A stretch of DNA of 64,000 bases from Adlercreutzia shanghongiae (GTDB taxonomy: Bacteria > Actinomycetota > Coriobacteriia > Coriobacteriales > Eggerthellaceae). The stretch is taken from NCBI RefSeq assembly GCF_035830635.1, contig NZ_JAYMFI010000003.1:320922-384921 (forward strand). The letters run 5' to 3'. The first letter of the stretch is position 1; every line of letters starts with the position of its first letter. The translations under genes and the position numbers were made by a program. Below, piece after piece: positions 17,075-24,605 of this stretch. Below the pieces are notes generated by a model that was not told the origin of the DNA, did not search any database, and was given only the letters and a program-made list of their open reading frames with translations.

Positions 17075-17158
17075 GCGCGGTACGCGGTTTTTCCGAAAAA
17101 GTTCTTGCTCGTGACGCAGCGTCGTGTTGTAGAAACGAGGAGGAAAGGAGGTGCCACC

Positions 17159-18037
17159 ATGGTCGAGAAGAACGAAACAGCACGATGCGAGGAACGCCGC
17201 GGCGCGGCTGGGCTCGGCGCGCGAGCCTCGGAAGCAGCGACCCGCTATACCACCGGCGAGCTGGCCGAGGCGTGCGGGACCACGGTGCGAACCGTGCAGT
17301 ACTACGATGGCAAGGGGCTGCTCTCGCCCTCGGACTACTCCGAGGGTGGCCGGCGGCTCTATGCTGCCGACGATGCGCGCCAGCTCCACTTCATTCTCAT
17401 GCTGAAGGCGCTGGGGCTTTCCCTGGCGCAGATTAAGGGCGTTCTCGAAAGCCCGCACCGTCACGTCATCCTAGGTGACTTGCTGGACGAGAGTGCGCGG
17501 TCGCTGCGCGAGGAGGCCGAAGAGCTCCAAAGTCGGCTGCGCGCCATTGAGGCGATGGGCGATGACATCAGGCGCTACGGCACTCTGACGGCAACAAGCA
17601 AGCTCGCCATGGTGAGGCGAATGGAAGACAAGCGAGCGGAAAGGCGTTGGCATGCGGTGATGATCCTCGTGGGCATCCTCATGGATGTGGCGTGGATCGG
17701 CACCCTGGTGCTCGGCATACTCACGGGCGTGTGGTGGCCGTTCCCCATTGCGCTCGTGGCAGTGGCGGCTGCGGGCTTCTGGCTGGTCGTTCACTTCAAC
17801 GACCACACGACCTATCTGTGCCCGGCGTGCCGGGCCGATTTCCGGCCGAATCTGGGTGCGTTCTTCGTGGCGTGCCATACCCCCACTACGCGCAAGCTTA
17901 CCTGCCCGTGCTGCGGCGAGAAGAACTGGTGCGTCGAACGCTTCCACGCCGAGCCGCTTGCCGTCGGTCGCGGCGAATGCGTGCCCGGCACCTGCACCCA
18001 CGGCGCGTGCGCGGCGGACGAGGGAGGTGCGCGATGA
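17159..18037 (+). CDS. MerR-family regulator with membrane segments and a C-terminal zinc-ribbon-like domain
   Basis: A 292-residue protein. A MerR winged helix starts at about residue 28 (YTTGELAEACGTTVRTVQYYDGKGLLSP), followed by a coiled coil, two hydrophobic segments (MILVGILMDVAWIGTLVLGIL and a second run ending FWLVVHF) and a cysteine-rich tail with CPAC and CPCCGEKNWC pairs that could bind zinc. A membrane-bound MerR regulator would sense an envelope or membrane signal. The ATG has AAAGGAGG upstream. The last codons overlap the start of the CPBP protease gene by ATGA, so the two are translationally coupled. Confidence 0.82.
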   Translation: MVEKNETARCEERRGAAGLGARASEAATRYTTGELAEACGTTVRTVQYYDGKGLLSPSDYSEGGRRLYAADDARQLHFILMLKALGLSLAQIKGVLESPHRHVILGDLLDESARSLREEAEELQSRLRAIEAMGDDIRRYGTLTATSKLAMVRRMEDKRAERRWHAVMILVGILMDVAWIGTLVLGILTGVWWPFPIALVAVAAAGFWLVVHFNDHTTYLCPACRADFRPNLGAFFVACHTPTTRKLTCPCCGEKNWCVERFHAEPLAVGRGECVPGTCTHGACAADEGGAR

Positions 18038-18996
18038 GCCGACTGAGAGCGTTTCTGGCCGCCCATCGGGCTGGCACCTTCTGCGTCGTGACCTTCGCTC
18101 TCACCTGGGCGTTCTGGTTCGCGACGGTGTACCCTGCGGCGATTCCGCTGCTGCAGGCCGGGCAAAACCCCTTGAGCGGACCGACGGTAACGCTGTTCGT
18201 CGGCGCGGGCATGTTCTTTCCGGCCATTGGCGTTGTGCTGACGCGCCTGCTGACCGGCGAGGGCTTCCGTGGCGCGTGGGTGCGTCCGCGCGAGTTCCGA
18301 CGCACATGGAAGTACTGGGTTGCGGGGTGGTTCGGTCCGATGCTGCTGGTGGCGCTGGGCGCTGTCGTGTTCTTCCTCATCTTCCCGGGTGACTTCGACC
18401 CGTCGTGCCCGCTGTTCCGGGAAACGCTCAACGCCCAGTTGGCGGCGGCCGGCCAGCCGCCTCTGGACGAGGCGCAGGCGCAGGCCCTGATGGGGATGCA
18501 GCTGGCACTCGTGCTCGTCTGCCCGCTGCTGAACGTGGTCACGTGCTTCGGGGAGGAATGGGGCTGGCGCGGCTACCTGCTCCCGCATCTGATGGAGCGC
18601 CATTCTGCGACGTGGGGCATCGTCGTCGTGGGCGTTGTCTGGGGCCTGTGGCACGCGCCCATCACGGTGCTCGGGCACAACTACGGCCTCGGCTATCCGG
18701 GGTGGCCGGTTGTGGGCATTTTCGCGATGATCTGCTTCTGTACGGCGCTGAGCGCCTTTTTCGGCTGGCTTACCCTGCGCTCAGGCAGTTGCCTGCCGGC
18801 CACGTTCGCCCACGGAGCCCTGAACGGCTGCGTCTCCGCGCCGGTGCTTTTCATGGCTGTGACGCCGAACCCCTTCATCGGCCCCGCCTGCACCGGCATC
18901 ATCGGCGGCCTCGGCCTCATCGCGGTTGCCATCCTGTGCGTCGTGTCCCTGCGAAGGAATCCGCCGAGGTTCCTGTCGAACGGTAGGCAACAGTAG
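18034..18996 (+). CDS. CPBP-family intramembrane metalloprotease (CAAX protease-like)
   Basis: A 320-residue protein with about eight membrane segments. The family motifs are present: EEWGWRG with Glu174/Glu175 and Arg179, LWHAPITVLGHNYG with His207, and FAHGALNG near the C-terminus. In bacteria, CPBP proteases process peptides or confer self-immunity to bacteriocins. The ATGA overlap with the MerR gene couples their translation, so the regulator may be a sensor or substrate of the protease; that is inference. A strong terminator follows at 19027-19059. Confidence 0.88.
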   Translation: MSRLRAFLAAHRAGTFCVVTFALTWAFWFATVYPAAIPLLQAGQNPLSGPTVTLFVGAGMFFPAIGVVLTRLLTGEGFRGAWVRPREFRRTWKYWVAGWFGPMLLVALGAVVFFLIFPGDFDPSCPLFRETLNAQLAAAGQPPLDEAQAQALMGMQLALVLVCPLLNVVTCFGEEWGWRGYLLPHLMERHSATWGIVVVGVVWGLWHAPITVLGHNYGLGYPGWPVVGIFAMICFCTALSAFFGWLTLRSGSCLPATFAHGALNGCVSAPVLFMAVTPNPFIGPACTGIIGGLGLIAVAILCVVSLRRNPPRFLSNGRQQ

Positions 18997-19026
18997 CGCG
19001 CGGCTGGTTTTCGGGTTGAGGTAGGG

Positions 19027-19059
19027 GCCGGGTGCGGCGCGTTTGTCGCTGCACCCGGC
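19027..19059 (+). terminator. rho-independent terminator of the MerR-CPBP operon
   Basis: A 13-bp stem (GCCGGGTGCGGCG and a complement with one wobble pair) has a 7-nt loop and is followed by TCTTCTGTT. It lies 30 bp after the CPBP stop. Confidence 0.75.
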
Positions 19060-19115
19060 TCTTCTGTTGCGAGCGCGGCGGGTTGCGGCGCAGCGGCCGG
19101 CCCCTGTCGCACCCG

Positions 19116-19568
19116 TTATGCGAGGCGCATGTGCAGGATGGGGAAGGGGTCTCCCATGCCGTCGGTTTCCGAACGGTCGAACGTGCGGAAACCGTAGTGT
19201 TCGTAGAAGCCGACGGCCTGGTCGTTCTGCTCGTTCGCGTCCACCAGCGTGGCGCCAAGCTCGTTTGTGGCGTAGTCGAGAAGGCGCGTCCCTAGCCCCT
19301 GTCCGCGCAGGGCCGGATCGATGAACAGCATCTCCACCATGGCGCCGTCGACGCCGAGAAAGCCCGCAACCGCGCCGGCGCCGTCTCGGCAAACGACCAA
19401 GTGCGCGACGGATGTGATCGCGTCCGGCACATAGCCCGCGATGCGCTCGATATCATCCGGCGTAAGGAACGTATGCGTCGCCTCTACCGACGCCCGCCAG
19501 CATGCCACCAGCTCAGCGAGGAGCCCCGTGTCGCCGCCAATTTCAACGTTCTCGATGTTGAACCGCAC
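19116..19568 (-). CDS. GNAT-family N-acetyltransferase
   Basis: A 150-residue acetyltransferase. The acetyl-CoA loop motif A is visible as VEMLFIDPALRGQGLGTRLL (Q/R-x-x-G-x-G/A), and the C-terminal NDQAVGFYEHYGF segment is typical of the PA4866/YjdJ-like group. The substrate is unknown. The start is GTG at 19568 with GAGGAGG upstream. It follows the DUF3788 gene by 12 bp and is probably cotranscribed with it. Confidence 0.88.
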   Translation of the reverse strand: MRFNIENVEIGGDTGLLAELVACWRASVEATHTFLTPDDIERIAGYVPDAITSVAHLVVCRDGAGAVAGFLGVDGAMVEMLFIDPALRGQGLGTRLLDYATNELGATLVDANEQNDQAVGFYEHYGFRTFDRSETDGMGDPFPILHMRLA

Positions 19569-19580
19569 GATGCCCCTCCT

Positions 19581-20000
19581 CTATTTTCGCGAAACGTTCG
19601 GTTTTCGCTTGATTGCGAGCAAACGCATGAAGTCTTCGAAAAGGGAGGTGTCCGACGGTTCGAACATCACCCATTTTCCGTCGCGGTACGTCCGTGCGTC
19701 ATCGTAGGCTCTCTGGATTTCCTCGGAGAAGGTATCACGGTCTGCCTCGAACTTCGCGCGCTCGCTCTCTCCGAAAATGACCATGAAGCCGACGCAGTTC
19801 TTCCGGGCATATAGAGCGCACAGCGTCTTGCCGCCCCGGCGATACTTGTATTCGTACTCCCACGCCTTGCCGCCGCTGGCCCATTGGCGATTCATATCGT
19901 ACCTTTCGTCAATGGCGGAACAGAGGGTTGCCCAGACCTCAAAAAGAGGCTCACCGACGAGTGCTATCAGCTCCTGATCGGTGGGAGTGTGTTCAAGCAT
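19581..20000 (-). CDS. DUF3788-family protein
   Basis: A 139-residue protein with the DUF3788 signature WASGGKAWEYEYKYRRGGKTLCALYARKN in two halves, followed by GFMVIFGESERAKFE. The family is cytoplasmic and uncharacterised. The ATG at 20000 is chosen because TAGGAG lies just upstream; the longer frame runs back into the duplicated XRE fragment and is not coding there. It is the first gene of a two-gene unit with the GNAT gene. Confidence 0.85.
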   Translation of the reverse strand: MLEHTPTDQELIALVGEPLFEVWATLCSAIDERYDMNRQWASGGKAWEYEYKYRRGGKTLCALYARKNCVGFMVIFGESERAKFEADRDTFSEEIQRAYDDARTYRDGKWVMFEPSDTSLFEDFMRLLAIKRKPNVSRK

Positions 20001-20104
20001 GGGCGCTCCTAAGAACGGAGGGGCGGGGGCGGCGAGGGATTGAGGCTCCATATTAACGATTCGCCGCGCCACTGGCAATGAGCTCGCGCACAGTGCGCGC
20101 GGGC

Positions 20105-20188
20105 GCGCTACTTCTGCCAGTGCTTCAGGTGGGGGACGATGACGCCCATGAACGAGACGGCCTCCTCGTGGGGCATGCCGGTGGCCTC
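20105..20188 (-). pseudogene. duplicated 3' end of an XRE/zinc-ribbon regulator gene
   Basis: These 84 bp match the end of the intact regulator at 21354-21437. The first 60 bp are identical and the next 24 differ at about seven positions. In the right frame the fragment encodes an ending like EEAVSFMGVIVPHLKHWQK and stop. It lies on the other side of the AAA ATPase cassette, and similarity stops exactly where the TTGACA of that cassette begins. It is a remnant, not an expressed gene. Confidence 0.8.
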
Positions 20189-20262
20189 TTGACAAAACAG
20201 TAAACGACAGTAAAAAATGTCAGAAACAGTAAACGACAGTAAAAGAATTCTAAAACAGTAAA
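20189..20262 (+). repeat. promoter region with five phased ACAGTAAA octamers (29-bp tandem period)
   Basis: ACAGTAAA occurs at 20197, 20207, 20226, 20236 and 20255, giving spacings of 10, 19, 10 and 19 bp, which is a 29-bp repeat unit present about 2.3 times. A TTGACA lies at 20189-20194, just before the first copy. The AT-rich array ends 15 bp before the ATPase start codon. It looks like an operator array, possibly for autoregulation. It is not CRISPR-like because there are no unique spacers. Confidence 0.8.
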
Positions 20263-20277
20263 ACTCTGGGAGGCGCT

Positions 20278-21324
20278 ATGAAGCAGCAGAATCCTTACAC
20301 TCTGACATTCGGCAAGGAACCCACCCAGCTCATTGCGCGGGCGGCCCAGTCGCAGCAGGTCATCGATGCCTTTCTCGGCGAGCCGAGCGCCCAGCAGGTG
20401 TACATGGTCACCGGTATCCGAGGATCGGGCAAAACGGTCTTCATGACCGAAATCGCCCGGAAAATCGCCTCACAGAAGGATTGGATAAGCGTCGAGCTCA
20501 ATCCCGAGCGCGATCTGCTGACGAGCCTTGCGGCGAAGCTGTCCAGCGAAAACGAGCTCGCGCGTCTTTTTCAGTCGGCTGAGATCAATCTCTCGTTTTT
20601 CGGATTCGGACTGGATGTCAAGAGTGCCGCCCCTATTACCGAGATAGAGACGGCACTTCAAAAAATGCTCCTTAGCCTTAAAAAGAAGGGGAAGCGCCTG
20701 CTGATCAGCGTTGATGAAGTTACCAATACTCCCCAGATGAGAGCATTCGCTGCCGCCTTCCAGATTTTTCTGCGCCAAGATCTCCCCGTCTATCTTCTGA
20801 TGACGGGGCTGTACGAGAACGTGAGCGCGCTTCAGGACGAGAAGAGCCTGACCTTCCTCTATCGGGCGCCTAAAATTCACCTCGGCCCTTTGAACATTGG
20901 CACCATTGCCGAAGACTACCGGTCGGTTCTCGGGCTTGGCGAGCAGGAGGGGCTGGCTCTTGCGAAGCTGACAAAAGGGTACTCGTTTGCGTTCCAGGTG
21001 CTCGGTTATTTTGCTTGGGAGAACGCCGACGATCCTCGGGCGGCTCGGCAGCTCGCGCGACAGTATCTCGACGAGTATGCCTACGACAAGGTGTGGTCCG
21101 AGCTCTCGCGAAAGGATCGCGAGGTCCTTTGCGGCATTGCCCAGGTGAAGTCCGGTCGCATTGGCGACATACGCGAGCTGCTGGGCTTGAGCACCAACGA
21201 GTTTAATCCTTACCGCCAACGCCTTATACGCAAGGGCATCATTTCCGGAGACGAGCGCGGCTACGTGCGCGTGCTCTTGCCGTTCTTCGACCAGTACGCG
21301 CTCGCTCACTACGATCTGGGGTAG
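20278..21324 (+). CDS. AAA/ORC-like ATPase with C-terminal winged helix
   Basis: A 348-residue protein. The Walker A motif is TGIRGSGKT (about residues 46-54) and Walker B is LLISVDEV (about 140). A sensor-like stretch (LPVYLLMTGLYENV) follows, and the last 80 residues look like a winged helix (GDIRELLGLSTNEFNPYRQRLIRKGII). This resembles the archaeal-type/ORC1-like ATP-binding proteins found in gut bacteria, whose role is unknown. The ATG has GGGAGG upstream. A phased octamer array sits in its promoter, and the whole cassette is flanked by an 84-bp direct repeat, suggesting acquisition as a unit. Confidence 0.82.
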   Translation: MKQQNPYTLTFGKEPTQLIARAAQSQQVIDAFLGEPSAQQVYMVTGIRGSGKTVFMTEIARKIASQKDWISVELNPERDLLTSLAAKLSSENELARLFQSAEINLSFFGFGLDVKSAAPITEIETALQKMLLSLKKKGKRLLISVDEVTNTPQMRAFAAAFQIFLRQDLPVYLLMTGLYENVSALQDEKSLTFLYRAPKIHLGPLNIGTIAEDYRSVLGLGEQEGLALAKLTKGYSFAFQVLGYFAWENADDPRAARQLARQYLDEYAYDKVWSELSRKDREVLCGIAQVKSGRIGDIRELLGLSTNEFNPYRQRLIRKGIISGDERGYVRVLLPFFDQYALAHYDLG

Positions 21325-21352
21325 CACTTGCAGAGGTCGCAAGTGCTACCCC
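21318..21352. terminator. perfect 14-bp hairpin overlapping the ATPase stop codon
   Basis: GGGGTAGCACTTGC and its exact complement flank a 7-nt loop, and the TAG stop codon lies inside the left arm. There is no T-run. It sits between two convergent genes, so it may terminate either or protect the 3' end. Confidence 0.55.
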
Positions 21353-21356
21353 AGCG

Positions 21357-21806
21357 CTACTTCTGCCAGTGCTTCAGGTGGGGGACGATGACGCCCATGA
21401 ACGAGACGGCCTCTTCCTGCGACATGCCCGTGGCCTCCATGAGGAAGGGGGTTGTCTTCTCGATGAGCTCGTCTTCGTCGTGATATGCGAACTGGCCGTC
21501 GTCGTAGCACCACTTGCAGTACGCCGCGTTCTCCGCGCCGTCGGCATCGGTGCCATGGGGCATGTTGGGCACGGTGAAGGGGGTGCCGCAGCACTGGCAC
21601 AGCTGGGTTACGTCGATGTCGAAAAGCTGGATAACGGGGATATCCAGCACGGTCGCGATCAGCTTGCGCATGTCCACGGACGGCTCGGTCTCGCCGTTTT
21701 CCCAGCGCGACACCGCCTGGCGCGTGACATAGAGTTTCTCGGCCAGGTCCTGCTGGGTCATTCCGCGCTGCTCCCGCGCTTCGGCAAGGGTCTCTTTGAA
21801 CGGCAT
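21357..21806 (-). CDS. XRE-family regulator with zinc-ribbon domain
   Basis: A 149-residue protein. The N-terminal Cro/CI-type helix-turn-helix is clear (LAEAREQRGMTQQDLAEKLY, then VTRQAVSRWENGETEPSVD). The middle carries a putative zinc ribbon with CQCC and CKWC pairs, and the C-terminal 45 residues form a helical tail. This HTH plus zinc-ribbon arrangement is frequent in gut Firmicutes and Actinobacteria. Its 3' end is duplicated at 20105-20188. The targets are unknown. Confidence 0.85.
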   Translation of the reverse strand: MPFKETLAEAREQRGMTQQDLAEKLYVTRQAVSRWENGETEPSVDMRKLIATVLDIPVIQLFDIDVTQLCQCCGTPFTVPNMPHGTDADGAENAAYCKWCYDDGQFAYHDEDELIEKTTPFLMEATGMSQEEAVSFMGVIVPHLKHWQK

Positions 21807-21891
21807 GGTCGCCTCTTTTCTCTTGGTTTCTCAGCTGGTTTCATTCTGGCTGCCGAGGCGTCCTCTTTCAAGCAACGTTCTGTTGCGCCGG

Positions 21892-22848
21892 CTAACGATA
21901 AACGCGCCAGACCCCAGAACGTGGGCTGCCCTCCCTTACGAGGGCTCCTTCTTCCTTCAGATCGGCAACTATGCGCTCGACGCTCCTTTTCGGACGACCG
22001 AGATGGTCTGCCAACTGAGTTATGTTTCCTGCCGGATGCTCGGAGAAGAAGGCGAGGGTTCGAGCTTTTGTCTGCTCCTGTTCGCTCATTGGCCTGGCAA
22101 AGGGGAGCATCGCTTCTTTAATCGCCTCGAGCATGAATTCCACGAACGCCCCACTGGTTCCGGTTGCGTCTCCTTCTGCCAGCGTCTCGTAATACCTGGA
22201 CTGATGCTCTCTGATGGCGCTTTCGACGGGAAGCCAAGCCAGTACGGGTCTCCATCGCGCGAGCAGCAGAGTGTGCCAGAGTCGCCCAGTTCTGCCGTTT
22301 CCGTCGGCGAAGGGGTGGCAGAACTCGAATTCAAAATGGAATACGCAAGAGGCGAGGAGCGGATGCATAGTCGTGGTCTTGAGCCAGTTGAAGAGATTCG
22401 ACATCACCTCGGGAACATATGCTGCCGGCGTGCCTGCGTGGATGAGCCTTTCGCCGTCGAAGACGCCAACATTGCCCGAACGGAAGCGGCCCGCTTCGGA
22501 AACGAGGCCATCCATCATCATGCGATGGGCTTTGAGAAGGTCGTCGAGGGAAGTGGGATCAAGGTCGGGGATAAGATCGTAGGCTCGCTTCGCGTTTTCA
22601 ACTTCACGGATATCGTGCCTGTCTCCCAAGACGCGCTTGCCGTCGAGGATGGCGGTCACGGCCTTTGCGTCGAGGCCGTTTCCCTCGATAAGGAGTGATG
22701 AATGAATGGTTTTGATCCTGAGTTCACGATGAAGCACGGGGCTTTTCGCTAACGGCGCTTCCGGGGACAGCATGCCGACGAGCTCGGCGATTTCCATAGA
22801 AAGAGAGTCGATGCGGTCGTTGCGCTCAAAGGGCGGTTCGTAGGCCAT
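21892..22848 (-). CDS. Fic-domain protein with N-terminal inhibitory motif and winged helix
   Basis: A 318-residue class II Fic protein. The catalytic motif HPFADGNGRTGR (His178 to Arg189) is intact, which predicts AMP transfer to a target protein. The autoinhibitory helix motif S51-LLI-E55-G56 lies in the N-terminal part, so activity is self-restrained. The C-terminus (about 250-318) looks like a winged helix. The ATG has AGGAG upstream. A 12-bp inverted repeat with TTTTACCG half-sites lies 13 bp before the start, fitting autoregulation through the winged helix. Its targets are unknown. Confidence 0.9.
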   Translation of the reverse strand: MAYEPPFERNDRIDSLSMEIAELVGMLSPEAPLAKSPVLHRELRIKTIHSSLLIEGNGLDAKAVTAILDGKRVLGDRHDIREVENAKRAYDLIPDLDPTSLDDLLKAHRMMMDGLVSEAGRFRSGNVGVFDGERLIHAGTPAAYVPEVMSNLFNWLKTTTMHPLLASCVFHFEFEFCHPFADGNGRTGRLWHTLLLARWRPVLAWLPVESAIREHQSRYYETLAEGDATGTSGAFVEFMLEAIKEAMLPFARPMSEQEQTKARTLAFFSEHPAGNITQLADHLGRPKRSVERIVADLKEEGALVREGSPRSGVWRVYR

Positions 22849-22860
22849 AGCTGCTCCTCT

Positions 22861-22901
22861 CTTTTTACCGCCACTATTTTACCGTCATTGGCGGTAAAAA
22901 G
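22861..22901 (-). promoter_or_regulatory. operator-like inverted repeat upstream of fic
   Basis: CTTTTTACCGCC (22861-22872) and its perfect complement (22890-22901) flank 17 nt that contain another TTTTACCG half-site. It lies directly upstream of the fic start codon. Confidence 0.7.
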
Positions 22902-22905
22902 ATAG

Positions 22906-23118
22906 TTAGACTGCATCGTTGCAGCAAGCAAGTTCTCGCTCGATGAGGGCGTTCGCTACTTCCAGCGCGTCGATTCTGCGGGCGGCGAGCGTGATCTGGG
23001 GCTTCAGCCTGTCGGCGGTTTCCTTGGCGCTGAGCGAGGCGTGGGTCTCCCGAAGTTTGTGGAGCAGCGAATCGATCTGCCGCTTGGCTTCAGCCAGTTC
23101 TTCATGGGTGTACTGCAT
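22906..23118 (-). CDS. small conserved hypothetical protein, helical
   Basis: A 70-residue acidic/basic helical protein (HEELAEAKRQIDSLLHKLRET and LAARRIDALEVANALIEREL), probably a coiled coil. Similar short proteins occur in gut Firmicutes as far as I recall, without known function. The ATG has AGAGGAG upstream. It is placed between the MerR-linked small gene and fic on the same strand, with 57 bp to the fic start, so it may share the fic transcript. Confidence 0.7.
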   Translation of the reverse strand: MQYTHEELAEAKRQIDSLLHKLRETHASLSAKETADRLKPQITLAARRIDALEVANALIERELACCNDAV

Positions 23119-23132
23119 GGGGCTCCTCTCCG

Positions 23133-23363
23133 CTAAAGTGCTTTCTTCATCCGGTAATTCGTCAGGGAGATGCCGTCTCGGGCCTCTTCGTAGTCATCGT
23201 CGATGAGGCAGAATGGCAGATTGTGCTTTCGGCATTCGGCAAGGATGCGCTCGTTATCGGCGATGAGGTCGTCGATATCCACGCTGTCGGCTAGGCGTTG
23301 CTCGATGACGTTGGCGAAGCGGCGCACGTCATCGTCGTGGGTTTCCAGATAACGCCTTGTCAT
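23133..23363 (-). CDS. small hypothetical protein downstream of MerR
   Basis: A 76-residue protein rich in Asp and Arg (ETHDDDVRRFANVIEQRLAD, then NERILAECRKHNLPFCLIDDDYEEAR). The start at 23363 begins right after the MerR stop (16-bp gap). It has no strong ribosome site, so translation probably depends on coupling to the MerR gene. I do not recognise the family. The C-terminal ISLTNYRMKKAL suggests a short folded domain. Confidence 0.55.
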   Translation of the reverse strand: MTRRYLETHDDDVRRFANVIEQRLADSVDIDDLIADNERILAECRKHNLPFCLIDDDYEEARDGISLTNYRMKKAL

Positions 23364-23379
23364 GATGAGATGATCGTGG

Positions 23380-24129
23380 TCAGGCGAATATCGTGCACAG
23401 GTAATGATGGTCTTGGTCGGAGGCGGGCAGACAGTAGTCGAAGCGCACGAAGACCGGCTGCTTCGCACCTTTCCGCAGTGTGGCCACGCGATGGCGGATG
23501 GCGTTCAGCGTTCCTTGGAAGGTGTGGCAACGGGTACCCTTCTTGATAACAGCCGCGGGCTCGTGGCTGGTGTGCCCAGGCGCAAAAGGGTAGAAGGCGC
23601 GCGTCTCGTCTTCGTGGAACTCACCGGAGGTGCCGGGCTCGAAGAGGAGGAGCTCGTCGCGTTCTGCGAGGCTTTCCGCGACGTCGGTTGATAAGAGGTC
23701 TGCGACTGTTACGCACTCCAGAAAGATGTTGTGCTCCAAAGTGAAGGCGCGGCCTTTGGGGTTGCGGCTTGCGTCTTCCACCATGGGATACAGCTCGTTG
23801 AGATGCTGCTCAATGTGCTGAAGCTCGCGAATCTGCTCTTGCACGGCCGCCCGCTGTTCGCTTAGGAGCTTGGCATGCTCGGCCGCGTTCGGGGACGCGA
23901 AGCAATGCTGCATGCGGGCTAAGGGGATGCCCGTCTTGCGCCCCACCATGATCATATCCAGAATAGACAAGTGCTCCAGCGTGTAGCTGCGGTAGCCTGT
24001 TTCTGGGTTCACGATAGGTTTGAGCAGGCCTTTCTTGTCGTACAGCCGCAGCGCATCGTGGGATATGCCGTACAGTTTGGCAACTTGCCCAATGGACAGC
24101 ATGCCGGTGGAATCGCTTTCGCGCTTCAT
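23380..24129 (-). CDS. MerR-family regulator with effector-binding-like domain
   Basis: A 249-residue protein. The MerR winged helix covers about residues 10-80 (LSIGQVAKLYGISHDALRLYDKKGLL, then YRSYTLEHLSILDMI), followed by a coiled coil to about 125 and a C-terminal domain of about 120 residues similar in size to BmrR/GyrI effector domains. It is divergent from a YbjQ-type gene, and the promoter between them has the 19-bp spacer and central palindrome typical of MerR activation, so YbjQ is a likely target. Confidence 0.85.
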   Translation of the reverse strand: MKRESDSTGMLSIGQVAKLYGISHDALRLYDKKGLLKPIVNPETGYRSYTLEHLSILDMIMVGRKTGIPLARMQHCFASPNAAEHAKLLSEQRAAVQEQIRELQHIEQHLNELYPMVEDASRNPKGRAFTLEHNIFLECVTVADLLSTDVAESLAERDELLLFEPGTSGEFHEDETRAFYPFAPGHTSHEPAAVIKKGTRCHTFQGTLNAIRHRVATLRKGAKQPVFVRFDYCLPASDQDHHYLCTIFA

Positions 24130-24144
24130 CTTTGGAATCCCTTC

Positions 24145-24175
24145 TTGACTCTTGAGTTGGTCAAGAGTTTATCAT
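24145..24175 (+). promoter_or_regulatory. MerR-type promoter with 19-bp spacer (drives the YbjQ-like gene)
   Basis: TTGACT (24145-24150) and TATCAT (24170-24175) are 19 bp apart, and CTCTTGA-N5-TCAAGAG (24149-24167) forms a palindrome within the spacer. This layout is diagnostic of promoters that MerR proteins untwist. Confidence 0.8.
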
Positions 24176-24214
24176 CGCAAATCGAAAGGACAAACAGCGA
24201 AAGAAAGGGTTTCC

Positions 24215-24547
24215 ATGAGCACCTCGTTCAAGCCAAGCATTCCTGTATTCACCGTCGAGACGGGCCTCGATGGGGATATGCGCCCCATCGGCCTCGTCCG
24301 AGGTAACGTGTGCATGTCTCGAAATGTTGTGAAAGACCTGATGGGAAGCTTGAAGACGCTGGTGGGAGGCGAGATAACCACGTGGACCGATCTTATGGTG
24401 GAATCGCGCGACATCGCGCTTGAGCGCCTCGTGGCTGAGGCATGGCAGCTGGGCGCCGATGCCGTGACCGGCGTGCGCTTCTCGTCGAACTTCATCGAGG
24501 ACGTTGTGGAGGTGCTTGCCTACGGTACTGCCGTGAAAGCGAGGTAA
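24215..24547 (+). CDS. YbjQ/UPF0145-family protein
   Basis: A 110-residue protein of the YbjQ (DUF74, heavy-metal-binding-like) family, with the conserved segments IGLVRGNVCMSRNVVKD, then ARDIA-like ESRDIALERLVAEAWQLGADAVTGVRF and the final VLAYGTAV. Members form pentamers and their role is unclear. The ATG at 24215 begins the homologous region and has AAAGGG upstream; the promoter just upstream is MerR-like. It is the probable target of the divergent MerR gene. Confidence 0.85.
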   Translation: MSTSFKPSIPVFTVETGLDGDMRPIGLVRGNVCMSRNVVKDLMGSLKTLVGGEITTWTDLMVESRDIALERLVAEAWQLGADAVTGVRFSSNFIEDVVEVLAYGTAVKAR

Positions 24548-24605
24548 CAAGCACGGGTGGTGCGGCGGCAACTGTGGGTGGCGGGGCGCCTCGAAGGAGC
24601 CCGCT

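Noticed and set aside
20189..20262. Repeat array as a possible CRISPR
   Set aside because: The 29-bp units have almost no unique spacers, only 2.3 copies are present, and no cas gene is near. The phased octamers fit an operator array better.
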